This document shows positions 15,384 to 25,767 of a DNA stretch of 34,665 bases, in pieces. The notes below the pieces were generated by a model. The model was not told the DNA's origin. It ran no database searches and worked only from the letters and a program-made list of their open reading frames with translations. A program made the translations under genes and the position numbers. Source of the stretch: Nitrospira sp. (lineage in GTDB: Bacteria; Nitrospirota; Nitrospiria; Nitrospirales; Nitrospiraceae); assembly GCA_024998685.1 (NCBI GenBank), contig JACOEH010000049.1:1-34665 (forward strand), given 5' to 3'. How positions within the stretch are numbered: position 1 is the first letter of the stretch; each line of letters opens with the position of its first letter.

Positions 15384-15974
15384 CTACTGTGACGGATAAC
15401 TGTCGATGGGAATCATCAGGTGGGCATAGGGAGTTCCGGCCCACATGACCCATGGTCCCCCGTTTCTCGAATTCGTCGACACGGTTTTCAACGTGTCCGC
15501 ATTGGGCACGAGGACCATGATGTGGGCACCGAGCTGATCGACCCAATCATCTCCCGGCTTCGGTTCGGTCGCATACGGATCGATATTGCTCACCGGACGG
15601 TCGCCTTGCAGCATATAGGCTATCCCTACTTGGGTATACGTGGGCGTCTTCTTGTTCTTCAATGCATCCATAAAATTACGCCACGATTCGTTCATACATA
15701 CGGAGTCTGTTCCTACCGTATTGGGATCATCCGGCAAGCACATCCACCCATTGCTCCCGATGCGGACTACTTGTCCGTCCCGATTGAGAATGGTGGCATG
15801 TTTCGACAGTGACGCCGGCGCGGCATGTTCAGCGGCTGCCGCTTCGGCCGCCTGACGGACCACATCGCGGCGCGCCCCTCCTTCGCCGAGGACCGATGAC
15901 GGTGACAGTGCTGCGGTGACGGCCATGATCAACACTCCGACCGGCACGATCATGGATTTCCCCTCGCGCATCAT
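15384..15974 (-). CDS. Hypothetical secreted protein
   Basis: A 196-residue protein. AAGGAGGGTGCCT precedes the ATG at 15974. The signal peptide ends near VLGEGGARRD. The mature part starts with an Ala-rich helix (VVRQAAEAAAAEHAAPASLS), then has SNGWMCLPDDPNT and DSVCMNESW, whose two cysteines probably form a disulfide. The C-terminal half contains GIAYMLQGDRPVSNIDPYAT and AHIMVLVPNADTL. Similar secreted hypothetical proteins exist in environmental bacteria, but I cannot name a family. It is probably periplasmic and monocistronic. Confidence 0.75.
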   Translation of the reverse strand: MMREGKSMIVPVGVLIMAVTAALSPSSVLGEGGARRDVVRQAAEAAAAEHAAPASLSKHATILNRDGQVVRIGSNGWMCLPDDPNTVGTDSVCMNESWRNFMDALKNKKTPTYTQVGIAYMLQGDRPVSNIDPYATEPKPGDDWVDQLGAHIMVLVPNADTLKTVSTNSRNGGPWVMWAGTPYAHLMIPIDSYPSQ

Positions 15975-16133
15975 AGGCACCCTCCTTTCTCAATGGGACC
16001 GCTCTTGTGCCTCGATATCCTAAGCGCTCGAAGATTGGGAGTGCAATGAAAAAGGCACGGCGCGATAACCGTGATCACGAGTCGACGAGATACACTGCGG
16101 AACGAAGGAGTAACGTAGGCTGTCTGAACCACG

Positions 16134-16166
16134 AAGGCCGCGTCGCGTGAGACGCGGCCTTTTCTT
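16134..16166 (+). terminator. Strong GC-rich terminator hairpin
   Basis: AAGGCCGCGTC and GACGCGGCCTT form an 11-bp perfect stem with a 6-nt loop. TTTTCTTCC follows on the plus strand; the minus-strand tail is weaker. It lies about 40 bp beyond the stop of the minus-strand operon (16205-19916), so it may act for that operon despite the better T-tract on the opposite strand. Confidence 0.65.
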
Positions 16167-16204
16167 CCGCCCAGGCCTCTTCACGGATCGAAGGGATGGA
16201 AGAG

Positions 16205-17626
<1,422 letters not shown>

Positions 17627-17658
17627 ATAATCCCTTATAATCCCTTCTCCCAAAGTCG

Positions 17659-18444
17659 TTAAGGTGTCGTCTCGTGGCCCGGAACCGGAACGGTGGTCGC
17701 CGGCGGACGTATCGGCCGCACTTTTTCCCGCATTTCCTGATCGATTCGTTTCAACGCGTCGAGTTGCGTGGAAAGCTCCTCGATCTTTCTGTCCCGCTCG
17801 GCAAGCTGTTTTTGCAGATTTTGAATCGATGCCGGATCGGGCGTCGCCTTGGCCGAGTCTTTCTTCGACAATAGCGACTCGATCTTGTGCTCTCGATCCG
17901 CCAGCTCGCGCTGCAAGGTCCCAACCGCTTCGGAATCGTTGCCTTTGGATGCACGAAGTTGTTGAATGAGCACCTCATGATCAAGCAAATTCCGCACCAG
18001 GCGATCGGTGATCACCGCCAACGATGTATTAGCCTCCGCAAGAAGCGGGGCTCGAAACACGGCTTCCAGCCATGATTTGTGTCCAGGAACGGTAGGTTGT
18101 TGCAGCAATTCAAGCCAAGCTTTGCTTGATGCAGCGAGGTGGCTCTTGGGGGCAACCGCTATAACCTTCTCAAAATATTTCCCTGCAATTTCGCGACTTT
18201 CATAGAGGCCGAGCAATCCGCGCGTAAAATAGACATGGTCGCAAGAGGTCGATGCGTCACATTTTGAGGCTATGCTCTCTTGTTTCTTCGTAAGTGATTG
18301 AAACAGTTTGGCTTCTCGAGGCTCTGCAGAAAAAAACGGACGAGAACCGGGCGGAGGGGTTGTCCAAGCCGCACACCCCACCAATAAGAATAAGGTGGAA
18401 CTGATGATGGAAGCTCTCGTCAGAGATAGCGTTTTTCTCGTCAC
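17659..18444 (-). CDS. Lipoprotein between kinase and regulator (QseG-like position)
   Basis: A 261-residue protein starting with GTG, whose first codon overlaps the kinase stop (GTGA). The signal peptide ends in LLVGC (Cys24), predicting a lipoprotein. Residues about 70-130 look like a small helical, TPR-like region (GLLGLYESREIAGKYFEKVI). Residues about 170-235 are a coiled coil with two REHKIESL or RDRKIEEL type heptad blocks, and the tail is Pro-rich. In enterobacteria the lipoprotein QseG sits in the same operon position and modulates the GlrK kinase. Sequence similarity to QseG cannot be judged by eye, so the functional equivalence is inference from position, lipidation and helical content. 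Confidence 0.8.
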   Translation of the reverse strand: MTRKTLSLTRASIISSTLFLLVGCAAWTTPPPGSRPFFSAEPREAKLFQSLTKKQESIASKCDASTSCDHVYFTRGLLGLYESREIAGKYFEKVIAVAPKSHLAASSKAWLELLQQPTVPGHKSWLEAVFRAPLLAEANTSLAVITDRLVRNLLDHEVLIQQLRASKGNDSEAVGTLQRELADREHKIESLLSKKDSAKATPDPASIQNLQKQLAERDRKIEELSTQLDALKRIDQEMREKVRPIRPPATTVPVPGHETTP

Positions 18445-19916
18445 GCTCGTCCTACCTTTTCTGGTTTTGCCAACCGTAGGATAAACCGTACAGTCACCCC
18501 CTTACCTTTCTCACTTTCGATCCAGATTCTTCCCCCGTGAGCTTCCACGACCTTCTTCGCCAAGGCTAACCCCAATCCACTCCCCGCCGTATGCTTCGCC
18601 TTCATGCGGCCTTGAACAAAACGTTCGAATACATGGGGCAGATCCTCCGGAGCGATGCCGGGTCCCGTGTCTGAAACGGTCACTTCAAGGACTCCGGCTT
18701 GTGGGTCCGGTTTCATTTGAACCTTCACCACACCTCCCTCAGGACTGAATTTGAGAGCGTTTGAGAGTAAATTATCGAGCACCTGTTCCAAACGGGAGGA
18801 GTCCGCCTTGACCCAGGCCCGCCCCCCGATACTTTCCAGCACAAGTTGCACATGTTTGGAATCCGCCAAGAGGCGAATCTTATTGATGGAAATTTCCCCG
18901 ATCCGATGGAGATCCATCGGGACAATGCGGTACTCCATCATCCCGGCTTCCATTTTCGATAAATCCAGAATCGTGGAGATCAGATTGATCAGCCGCTTAC
19001 TGCTGTCGGCCATGATCCGAAGAATTGTCCGCTGCTCCTGTACCAGTGGGCCCGGAATCTCATCGAGCAGGAGGTGCGTGCCTTCTTGAATCGAGGCCAT
19101 CGGAGTGCGCAATTCATGGGACACGTGCGCGAGGAAGTCCGTTTTCATATCGTCTATTTCCTGCAGCTTTTTGCCCATCCAATTCACGGTATCGACGAGC
19201 TCGCGTAACTCCGCAGGAGCATTGATCTGAAGAGACGCCCCGAAATTTCCTTGCCCGATCTGTTTGATGTGCCCTTGCAGCTGTCGGAGCGGACGTAAAA
19301 TCGTATAGCTGGCGATGCCGGCAAGCCCCAACCCGAACACCAACGCGACCAAGACCAGTTGCTCTGTGACGGCCTCCGCTTGGGCCGCGCTGGCTTGGGA
19401 TTCCGTCACCCCGACATTCACTCGAGCCTCGTGCAGATCGATATAGCTCTGAATCGAGGAAGACATCCGATCCGTCAGGCCATCACGACGGCTCTCATAC
19501 TCCGGAGTCGCCTCACTGATCTTCCCCTTCGCGGCCTGCAATTCATTCTGAAAAAGCTTCAGCTGCTCCTTGAGCAATTCGTCCGTCTCTTGGAGGAGTT
19601 TCAATCCTTGAGGGGAACTTTCCTGTCCTCGTAACACCTGAAGACTTCGCTGAAATTCATCAACCTCTTCAGTAAGATTCGTGAGAAAGGTGCGATCGCC
19701 GGTCGCAAGGTATTTCTTTTCACTGTTCAATTGGGCATAGAGCGAACCCAGCAGCCTCTTCGCGGATTCAGCAGCGGGATAATGGTACGACGCCATCCGG
19801 GTACTCATCGTCGTCAACTGCCGAAGCTGAAAGAGCGCGTAAATGTTGACCCCTCCCATGACTGTGATAATGACGAGGGAAGTCATCACCAACCGCCAAA
19901 AGATCGAAAGTTGCAT
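18441..19916 (-). CDS. Sensor histidine kinase (GlrK/QseE-like)
   Basis: A 491-residue membrane kinase. The ATG at 19916 is preferred over a GTG 24 bp upstream because GTGGAG precedes it. It has an N-terminal membrane helix (VMTSLVIITVMGGVNIYALF), an extracytoplasmic helical sensor of about 150 residues, a second membrane helix (LVLVALVFGLGLAGIASYTI) and a HAMP linker. A HisKA domain carries phosphoacceptor H267 in FLAHVSHELRTPMAS, and the HATPase domain has DNLLSNALKFS, DTGPGIAPEDLP and GSGLGLALAKK. It should autophosphorylate and pass phosphate to D54 of the regulator two genes downstream. The sensor region looks like the four-helix type of chemoreceptor-like domains. The signal is unknown. 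It heads a three-gene operon. Confidence 0.95.
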   Translation of the reverse strand: MQLSIFWRLVMTSLVIITVMGGVNIYALFQLRQLTTMSTRMASYHYPAAESAKRLLGSLYAQLNSEKKYLATGDRTFLTNLTEEVDEFQRSLQVLRGQESSPQGLKLLQETDELLKEQLKLFQNELQAAKGKISEATPEYESRRDGLTDRMSSSIQSYIDLHEARVNVGVTESQASAAQAEAVTEQLVLVALVFGLGLAGIASYTILRPLRQLQGHIKQIGQGNFGASLQINAPAELRELVDTVNWMGKKLQEIDDMKTDFLAHVSHELRTPMASIQEGTHLLLDEIPGPLVQEQRTILRIMADSSKRLINLISTILDLSKMEAGMMEYRIVPMDLHRIGEISINKIRLLADSKHVQLVLESIGGRAWVKADSSRLEQVLDNLLSNALKFSPEGGVVKVQMKPDPQAGVLEVTVSDTGPGIAPEDLPHVFERFVQGRMKAKHTAGSGLGLALAKKVVEAHGGRIWIESEKGKGVTVRFILRLAKPEKVGRA

Positions 19917-20084
19917 GCGTCTCCACCTCTTTCGCGCCACATCGCGAAGGAACTAGCTCAAGTGTAGGCTAACCCATACACTATTTCATCTCTGAATCAC
20001 AACCCAAGAACCATCGCCAACCAAGAAGTGAATCAAATTGAGGGATACATGTAATGAACCGGACGGCTTATCCAGGCGTCGGCC

Positions 20085-20915
20085 CTACTGTCTGGTGCCA
20101 AACTGGTGAGAAAATAGACGTTGCCGCCTGGAGGACCCATGGAGCGAGGCAAACAAGTGACCGCGGAACAGCAAAATCGCCATGGCCATCGGCGGAGTCA
20201 AGAGTAACAGGATGATCCCTTGCCCTTCGGAATCCAAGCCCACGTAAGATAACCATCCCTCGATCGCGGTGAGCGGCAGCATGAGGATTTGGAAGAAGTC
20301 GAGACCCGCGCCCCGACCGACACGGCCTGAAAGCGTGAAAAACTCCTGCAACCCGCTCGGCGACAGCACCACCGGCAAGATGAGAATCACGAAGGGAAGA
20401 AACCATTCGACCCAATGTTCCAACACAAACTCATAGGAAGTCTTGAACACGTTGAGCGTTGAATCGTGTCGGACTTGATAAATCACCTCCGGCGCCGGAT
20501 TCAAGAGGATGAAGACCAGCAGCAGAAATGCCGACAACAGAAACTGTCCATAGGGATTCGCTTGCATCCCCATATCGAGCAGCATCGTCGGCAGCCACAG
20601 CACAAATCCCACGCCGATCACGTCCCAGAAGTAATACCCAAAGCTCTCGGTCACATCCTTGAGCTGGATGGACCTCGCTCCACTCAGAGACAGCTCGATC
20701 AGCCGGAGGGTCGCCCCGACCAACAACGCATTGACGATGCCGAGGATGAACCCCCCGGCGATGCCCAATGGAGCGGCGATCCGTGACGTTCCCAAAAACA
20801 GGACGGCAAATACAATGAGGGCCACCATGGTCAACCAGCTTCGAGCGAACGAACGCCCGGTCGCATACAGGACATGTCGATACAGCTGAAGCGTGGCGGA
20901 AACAAGGTTGACCAT
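20085..20915 (-). CDS. Hypothetical polytopic membrane protein
   Basis: A 276-residue protein with about six membrane segments: LTMVALIVFAVLFLG, IAGGFILGIVNALLVGATLR, DVIGVGFVLWLPTMLLDMG, FLLSAFLLLVFILLN, WFLPFVILILPVVL and IILLLLTPPMAMAILLF. A conserved-looking loop (NPAPEVIYQVRHDS then NVFKTSYEFVLEHW) sits between segments four and five. The ATG at 20915 is chosen over a longer frame. It is divergently transcribed from clpB, sharing a 150-bp intergenic region. No family name is secure; it resembles generic conserved membrane proteins of unknown function. Confidence 0.75.
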   Translation of the reverse strand: MVNLVSATLQLYRHVLYATGRSFARSWLTMVALIVFAVLFLGTSRIAAPLGIAGGFILGIVNALLVGATLRLIELSLSGARSIQLKDVTESFGYYFWDVIGVGFVLWLPTMLLDMGMQANPYGQFLLSAFLLLVFILLNPAPEVIYQVRHDSTLNVFKTSYEFVLEHWVEWFLPFVILILPVVLSPSGLQEFFTLSGRVGRGAGLDFFQILMLPLTAIEGWLSYVGLDSEGQGIILLLLTPPMAMAILLFRGHLFASLHGSSRRQRLFSHQFGTRQ

Positions 20916-20987
20916 GCAGGTGCGTACCCTAATCGGGATTGAGCAAGAGGTCAAGAACTAGTCGCGTCCGCAATGGAAAAATAGATT

Positions 20988-21014
20988 CTTGGTTGACTTA
21001 TCCCGACCCCATGC
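20988..21014 (+). promoter_or_regulatory. Heat-shock sigma-32-type promoter of clpB
   Basis: CTTGGT at 20988-20993 and CCCCAT at 21007-21012 are separated by 13 bp. This matches the RpoH pattern CTTGAA-N13-15-CCCCAT in order, spacing and all six -10 bases. It lies about 55 bp before the clpB ATG. A sigma-70 reading (TTGACT, 17 bp, TATCAG) overlaps it, so both holoenzymes could use this site. Confidence 0.6.
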
Positions 21015-21068
21015 TTATCAGATGGTTCATCAACAATATCTTCAGTCTCTTTTCAAGGGTGACTCGCC

Positions 21069-23681
21069 ATGGATGTGAACCGAATGACGATCAAGCTGCA
21101 AGAGGCACTCCAGTCGGCGTCTGCCCATGCGCAGCGAAGAAGCCATCAAGGCATCGATATTGAGCATGTGCTGTTGGCGCTGCTCGATCAGGATGGTGGA
21201 ACGACTCCTGCCCTGCTCGAGGGGGCCGGTCTCGCCTTGCCTGCCGTGCGGCAGGCGGTCGAGCAAGCATTGGCCAAGCTGCCGCAAGTGCAAGGGTCCG
21301 GGGCCGCTCCAGGCCAAATGCATATCACCCCCCGCCTGACCCAGGTCCTCAACCATGCGGAGGACGAACAAAAATCGCTCAAGGATGATTTTCTCAGCGT
21401 CGAGCATGTGCTGTTGGCGATGGTCCAAGAAGGAGGAGTGCTCAAAAAACTGGGACTCACCAGGGACCGTCTGCTGGCCGGATTGCAACAGGTGCGCGGC
21501 AATCAGCGGGTCACCAGTCAGGATCCCGAAAGTACCTACCAGTCGCTGGTGAAATACGGGCGTGATCTGACTCAATTGGCCGGACAAGGCAAGCTCGACC
21601 CCGTCATCGGTCGCGACGACGAAATCCGACGTGTGATTCAGATCCTGTCCCGCCGAACCAAGAACAACCCGGTGCTCATCGGCGAACCGGGGGTCGGAAA
21701 AACCGCGATCGTGGAAGGGCTGGCGATTCGTATCGTCAAAGGGGATGTCCCCGAAAGTCTCAAACACAAGAAGCTCTTCGCGTTGGACATGGGATCGCTC
21801 GTCGCCGGGGCGAAGTTTCGCGGTGAATTCGAAGAGCGGCTCAAGGCCGTACTCAAGGAGATTCAATCTTCCCAGGGTCAGATTCTGCTGTTCATCGACG
21901 AATTGCACACCGTCGTGGGCGCGGGAGCGGCCGAAGGCGCGATGGACGCGGCCAATCTGCTGAAGCCGATGTTGGCCAGGGGCGAATTGCACCTCATCGG
22001 CGCCACGACGCTCGACGAATATCGGAAACACATCGAAAAAGACGCGGCCTTGGAACGCCGCTTTCAGACCGTCTTCGTCGATCAACCGTCCGTGGAGAAT
22101 ACCATTTCCATCTTGCGCGGCCTCAAAGAGCGCTATGAGGTCCACCACGGCGTGCGGATCAAGGACAGTGCGCTGGTCGCGGCGGCGAAATTGTCGCATC
22201 GATACATTTCCGATCGGTTTCTTCCGGATAAAGCCATCGACTTGGTCGATGAAGCCGCCGCGCGGCTCAGGACCGAAATCGACAGCCTTCCGGCCGAATT
22301 GGACGAGGTCTCCCGCAAGGTGCTCCAGTTGGAAATCGAGCGGGAAGCGTTGAAGAAAGAAAAGGATCCGGCAAGCGCCGCCCGCCTGACCACTCTCGAG
22401 GCTGAGCTGACCGAAAAACAACGCGACTTGCAGGCCCTGAAAACCCGGTGGGAATCGGAAAAGACCTCCGTCTCCCGCCTCCGTAAAACCCGTGAAGCGA
22501 TTGAAGACGTCAAGCTGAAGATCGATCAAGCCGAACGGGCGTATGACCTCAATCGGGTGGCTGAGCTGCGGTACGGAGAGCTGCCTCGGCTCGAGCGGGA
22601 ATTGGAACTGGAGCAGCAGCATTTGGGAAAAAAGCAAGATGAGACCAAGCTGTTGAAGGAAGAGGTCGATGAAGACGAGATTGCCGCCGTGGTCAGCCGA
22701 TGGACCGGCATTCCCGTTTCTCGTTTACTCGAAGGGGAAACCGACAAGCTGTTGAAACTCGAGGACCTGCTGCATCAGCGTGTCGTGGGACAAGATGAAG
22801 GCGTTCGAGCCGTCGCGGACGCCGTACTTCGTGCCCGGTCGGGCATCAAAGATCCCAATCGCCCGATCGGTTCATTTTTATTCCTCGGCCCGACCGGCGT
22901 CGGGAAAACCGAATTAGCCCGTGCCCTGGCCTCAATTCTTTTCGACGACGAAGGCAATCTGATCAGAATCGACATGTCCGAATATATGGAAAAACACACG
23001 GTCGCCCGCCTGATCGGCGCGCCTCCCGGCTACATCGGCTACGAAGAAGGCGGCCAACTCACTGAAGCCGTTCGGCGGCGCCCATTTTCCGTGATCCTGT
23101 TCGATGAAATCGAAAAGGCGCACCATGATGTCTTCAATATCTTGCTGCAAGTGCTGGACGATGGGCGATTGACCGATTCACAAGGCCGCACGGTCGATTT
23201 CAAGAACACCGTGTTGATCATGACCTCCAATATCGGCAGCCCGCAGATTCTCGAAGCGCAACAATGCGGCGCGTCGTATGAGCAAGTCAGGACGGTCGTC
23301 ATGGACGAATTGCGCCGGCATTTTCGCCCGGAGTTCTTGAACCGAGTCGATGAACTCGTGGTGTTCCACCCGCTGGGCACCGAACATTTGGTCAAGATCG
23401 TGGAAATTCAGTTGGAGCGTCTCCGCAGCAGACTGGCGGAACGCCGGATCACCCTGTCCATCACGCCTGCCGCTCTCCGGCACCTGGGCGAACGCGGCTA
23501 TGATCCGGTCTATGGCGCGCGCCCCCTCAAGCGCCTCATTCAGCAGGAATTGGAGACCCCGATCGCCCGATTGCTGGTGAAGGGCGAATTGCGTGACGGG
23601 GACACCGTGTCGATCGATCTGAAGAACGGAAGCCTTCTCCTGACGCCGACCGTTACCGGAACAGCGGGTGCCTCCGCCTAA
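21069..23681 (+). CDS. clpB: ATP-dependent disaggregase ClpB
   Basis: An 870-residue Hsp100 protein, full length for the family. ClpB forms a hexamer that threads aggregated proteins through its pore and refolds them with DnaK. The N domain covers about 1-145. NBD1 has Walker A GEPGVGKT (205-212) and Walker [10 protein letters not shown]. The middle domain is a long coiled coil (about 400-530). NBD2 has Walker [10 protein letters not shown] (607-615) and ILFDEIEKA, and the C-terminus is the AAA lid. Pore-loop motifs [11 protein letters not shown] and GYIGYEEGG are visible. AAGGGTGA precedes the ATG, and a heat-shock-type promoter lies upstream. Its stop overlaps the stop of the convergent gene at 23678. 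ClpB is expected to be under heat-shock control here. Confidence 0.97.
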   Translation: MDVNRMTIKLQEALQSASAHAQRRSHQGIDIEHVLLALLDQDGGTTPALLEGAGLALPAVRQAVEQALAKLPQVQGSGAAPGQMHITPRLTQVLNHAEDEQKSLKDDFLSVEHVLLAMVQEGGVLKKLGLTRDRLLAGLQQVRGNQRVTSQDPESTYQSLVKYGRDLTQLAGQGKLDPVIGRDDEIRRVIQILSRRTKNNPVLIGEPGVGKTAIVEGLAIRIVKGDVPESLKHKKLFALDMGSLVAGAKFRGEFEERLKAVLKEIQSSQGQILLFIDELHTVVGAGAAEGAMDAANLLKPMLARGELHLIGATTLDEYRKHIEKDAALERRFQTVFVDQPSVENTISILRGLKERYEVHHGVRIKDSALVAAAKLSHRYISDRFLPDKAIDLVDEAAARLRTEIDSLPAELDEVSRKVLQLEIEREALKKEKDPASAARLTTLEAELTEKQRDLQALKTRWESEKTSVSRLRKTREAIEDVKLKIDQAERAYDLNRVAELRYGELPRLERELELEQQHLGKKQDETKLLKEEVDEDEIAAVVSRWTGIPVSRLLEGETDKLLKLEDLLHQRVVGQDEGVRAVADAVLRARSGIKDPNRPIGSFLFLGPTGVGKTELARALASILFDDEGNLIRIDMSEYMEKHTVARLIGAPPGYIGYEEGGQLTEAVRRRPFSVILFDEIEKAHHDVFNILLQVLDDGRLTDSQGRTVDFKNTVLIMTSNIGSPQILEAQQCGASYEQVRTVVMDELRRHFRPEFLNRVDELVVFHPLGTEHLVKIVEIQLERLRSRLAERRITLSITPAALRHLGERGYDPVYGARPLKRLIQQELETPIARLLVKGELRDGDTVSIDLKNGSLLLTPTVTGTAGASA

Positions 23682-24103
23682 CCGATAGAGACCGCGCCTC
23701 CGTCGGCATCGTGCGTCAGCCCGCTCTTCTGCTGCTTGTCGAGCTTCCATTCCTTGGGGGAAATCTCCAACACGTGTCCTTTCATCGTATGAAACGCTCC
23801 TCGCGACAACGAGACCACGTCGGAGGCCTTCACTTCGAAATGGAGAACGAGTTTGCCGGACTCGATTTCTTTCATCGCCATGCTCGTGTTCGTCTTCGTC
23901 AATTCATAGGCGCGCCGTTCATTGAACGTGATGGTGCTGTCCACCACCTTCGCCAACAGCCGGCCGTTCGCGTCGAACAACGCAAAGTTCACCAGGAGCA
24001 CCCCCGTTGAAGGATGCCGGGCGACTTCGATTTGCGGGACACCCTCGATGTCGATGGTGCCGTTGGAATTTCGGTACAGATTGGAACCGATTTCAATATC
24101 CAT
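23678..24103 (-). CDS. Hypothetical protein, convergent with clpB
   Basis: A 141-residue cytoplasmic protein without a signal peptide. The start at 24103 ([10 protein letters not shown]) is preceded by GAGG at close spacing. The first 110 residues read as a beta-rich domain: [53 protein letters not shown] and a closing helix ([16 protein letters not shown]). Sequences of this kind occur in bacteria and phage-derived loci, but I cannot name the family. Its stop codon overlaps the clpB stop in convergent orientation, so transcripts from the two genes could be antisense at their ends. Confidence 0.65.
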   Translation of the reverse strand: MDIEIGSNLYRNSNGTIDIEGVPQIEVARHPSTGVLLVNFALFDANGRLLAKVVDSTITFNERRAYELTKTNTSMAMKEIESGKLVLHFEVKASDVVSLSRGAFHTMKGHVLEISPKEWKLDKQQKSGLTHDADGGAVSIG

Positions 24104-24273
24104 AGTCCTCAAACCTTATTTTCCGGCTTTGGTGTAGAACTAAGCCCTCTCTTTTATCTCTGAAACCGATCCTTTTTCAATCCTCGCCGGCAACGACCTG
24201 ATCCGGATGGGGGTCGCGTGCTTGTGATCACACCGGTGGTTTGTTAGACTCGGCTCACATTGATGAGGCACTC

Positions 24274-24843
24274 ATGGCCGCCCCCTCCGTACACATAAAG
24301 CGCTGGACCCGCCGGGAATACGACCGTATCGCGGAGGCGGGCCTCTTCGGTCCCGATGAGCGCGTGGAATTGCTTGAAGGAGAAATCATCACTGTGACAC
24401 CTCAGCAAAGCCCGCATTCGGCTTGTATCGGATTGATCGACGGCACGTTGCGGCACGCCTTTGGTCCGTCATACTGGGTCCGCATCCAATTGCCGCTCAT
24501 CGTGGACCCGGACTCAGAACCGGAACCGGACCTGATGGTGGTGCCTGGCTCTCCACGAGACTACGTTCATGACCACCCTCGCACAGCCGTCATAGTCGTG
24601 GAGGTGGCGGACAGCACCGTCGCCAAAGACCGGACGTACAAAACCAGAATTTATGCGCGCGCCGGTATTCCGGAGTACTGGATCATCAATCTCGCCGAAC
24701 GCTGTCTGGAAGTGTACCGGAATCCGGAGACTTCCACCCAAGCCGCCTTATATCGCTCATCCCAGAGGCTCAATCCTTCCGACAGTCTCGCTCCCCTCGC
24801 CGCTCCTGAATCCACCGTCACCGTCGCGGATTTGCTCCCGTAG
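24274..24843 (+). CDS. Uma2-family (DUF820) nuclease-fold protein
   Basis: A 189-residue protein of the Uma2 family, which has the PD-(D/E)xK nuclease fold; most members are uncharacterised. The ATG at 24274 is preferred over the in-frame TTG at 24241 because GAGG lies 6 nt before it. Family segments are RWTRREYDRIAEAGLFGPDE, VELLEGEIITVTPQQSPHSA, EPEPDLMVVPGSPRDY (acidic catalytic position), VIVVEVADST and KTRIYARAGIPEYWIINL (Lys and the signature C-terminal strand). Uma2 genes are commonly found in accessory regions and in multiple copies. It lies at the border between the core region and the defence island. Confidence 0.9.
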   Translation: MAAPSVHIKRWTRREYDRIAEAGLFGPDERVELLEGEIITVTPQQSPHSACIGLIDGTLRHAFGPSYWVRIQLPLIVDPDSEPEPDLMVVPGSPRDYVHDHPRTAVIVVEVADSTVAKDRTYKTRIYARAGIPEYWIINLAERCLEVYRNPETSTQAALYRSSQRLNPSDSLAPLAAPESTVTVADLLP

Positions 24844-25027
24844 CGCACCGATCACCCTGCTGGTTGTGTGACTTCACTTAAATTCACGTGAAGTTCGTGA
24901 GTTGGATTGCATTCATTCTCCACCCCTTGTCTAAAGTTGGAGAGACCGGGGTCGCCAGGCCGCCTCTTTCGTGCGTTCCATTCCCGAATCCGCCCGCCCT
25001 GTTCCAAATCCCCAAACACGGCTCTCC

Positions 25028-25414
25028 CTATCCCTGCAGCGGCTCCACTCGACGCCCCATTTCATTCACGAACGCTCGTGCCGCCTCAATTCCTGTTTCC
25101 GCCTGCTCACGGCCGATCTCGGCGAACCCGTAATCTCCCTCGGCGCGGTCCTCAAATCCGTCGCGGAGGAGATGAAAGAATCGCTCAGGCACGTCGCCGG
25201 GTTTCACAAAATGCTCTTGAAATGCGGCAATGACACCGGAGTGTTTTGAGCGTCGCACGTCCCGAGTCAAAAGCATGGCTTGCGCCACATAAAACATGGC
25301 GTAGTAGGCCCGCGACACTGCAAAATCGTAATCGTCGTCCTGTAGTAGACGCTCGGCTGCCTTTACGCTTCGCCGCGCTTTGGCCAGGAGACCTGCGATT
25401 TCCTTCCGGCTCAT
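25028..25414 (-). CDS. HEPN-domain protein, HepT-like toxin (intact copy)
   Basis: A 128-residue helical protein of the HEPN family. In MntA-HepT (type VII) pairs, HepT is a ribonuclease toxin that MntA inactivates by adding AMP. The catalytic-type motif R51-x6-H58 is present in LTRDVRRSKHSG. Other family segments are [20 protein letters not shown] and KPGDVPERFFHLL. Its ATG overlaps the stop of the upstream nucleotidyltransferase (ATGA, 25411-25414), which fixes the start and shows coupling. A paralog with the same length but three lesions lies at 30042-30427. The pair sits immediately beyond the trailer end of the CRISPR array. Confidence 0.85.
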   Translation of the reverse strand: MSRKEIAGLLAKARRSVKAAERLLQDDDYDFAVSRAYYAMFYVAQAMLLTRDVRRSKHSGVIAAFQEHFVKPGDVPERFFHLLRDGFEDRAEGDYGFAEIGREQAETGIEAARAFVNEMGRRVEPLQG

Positions 25415-25752
25415 AACGGAATGCCTTCTTCGTGGATGTTCGCAAAAATCGCAAAATCCCCACGCTCGCGAGCCTGTGCGCAATCCATCATGAGAATTGA
25501 AATGACAAGGCTGTGCTTCAAGGAGACCTCGCCGGTCAGCCACCGAATGCGGCGCTTGATTGCCAGATCCAGCCGCTCTATATCGAGTTTGAGCATGACA
25601 TCCATATCCGAATCAGGCTCCGCATCACCGCGCGCGCGTGAGCCAAAGAGTGTCCACCGCATGGACACGCCGGGCAATGCCTCGCGAACATCTCGCTGAA
25701 GATCGGCAAGCGCCGCCCGTTCCTGCGCGGAGAGTGCCTCAATTGTCCGCAT
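25411..25752 (-). CDS. MNT-domain nucleotidyltransferase, MntA-like antitoxin
   Basis: A 113-residue minimal nucleotidyltransferase. The active-site signature is GSRARGDAEPDSDMD (G37-S38 with metal ligands D49 and D51). Enzymes of this kind AMPylate the HEPN partner to neutralise it. It overlaps the HEPN gene by 4 bp. Its start lies only about 15 bp from the degenerate last repeat of the CRISPR array, so there is little room for its own promoter and transcription may come through the array. The protein is closely similar to the MNT at 30424-30765: TLFGSRARGDA, SDMD, LDIERL and ARERGDF match. Confidence 0.85.
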   Translation of the reverse strand: MRTIEALSAQERAALADLQRDVREALPGVSMRWTLFGSRARGDAEPDSDMDVMLKLDIERLDLAIKRRIRWLTGEVSLKHSLVISILMMDCAQARERGDFAIFANIHEEGIPL

Positions 25753-25767
25753 AGAATCCTTGCACGT

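Noticed and set aside
19940-20050. Possible sigma-54 promoter before the kinase operon
   Set aside because: On the minus strand TGGCGATGGTTCTTGG resembles -24/-12 spacing but lacks the required GC at -12.
21042-22637. 531-codon open frame antisense to clpB
   Set aside because: It lies wholly opposite the conserved clpB coding frame and has no independent motif. Long antisense frames are expected opposite GC-rich genes.
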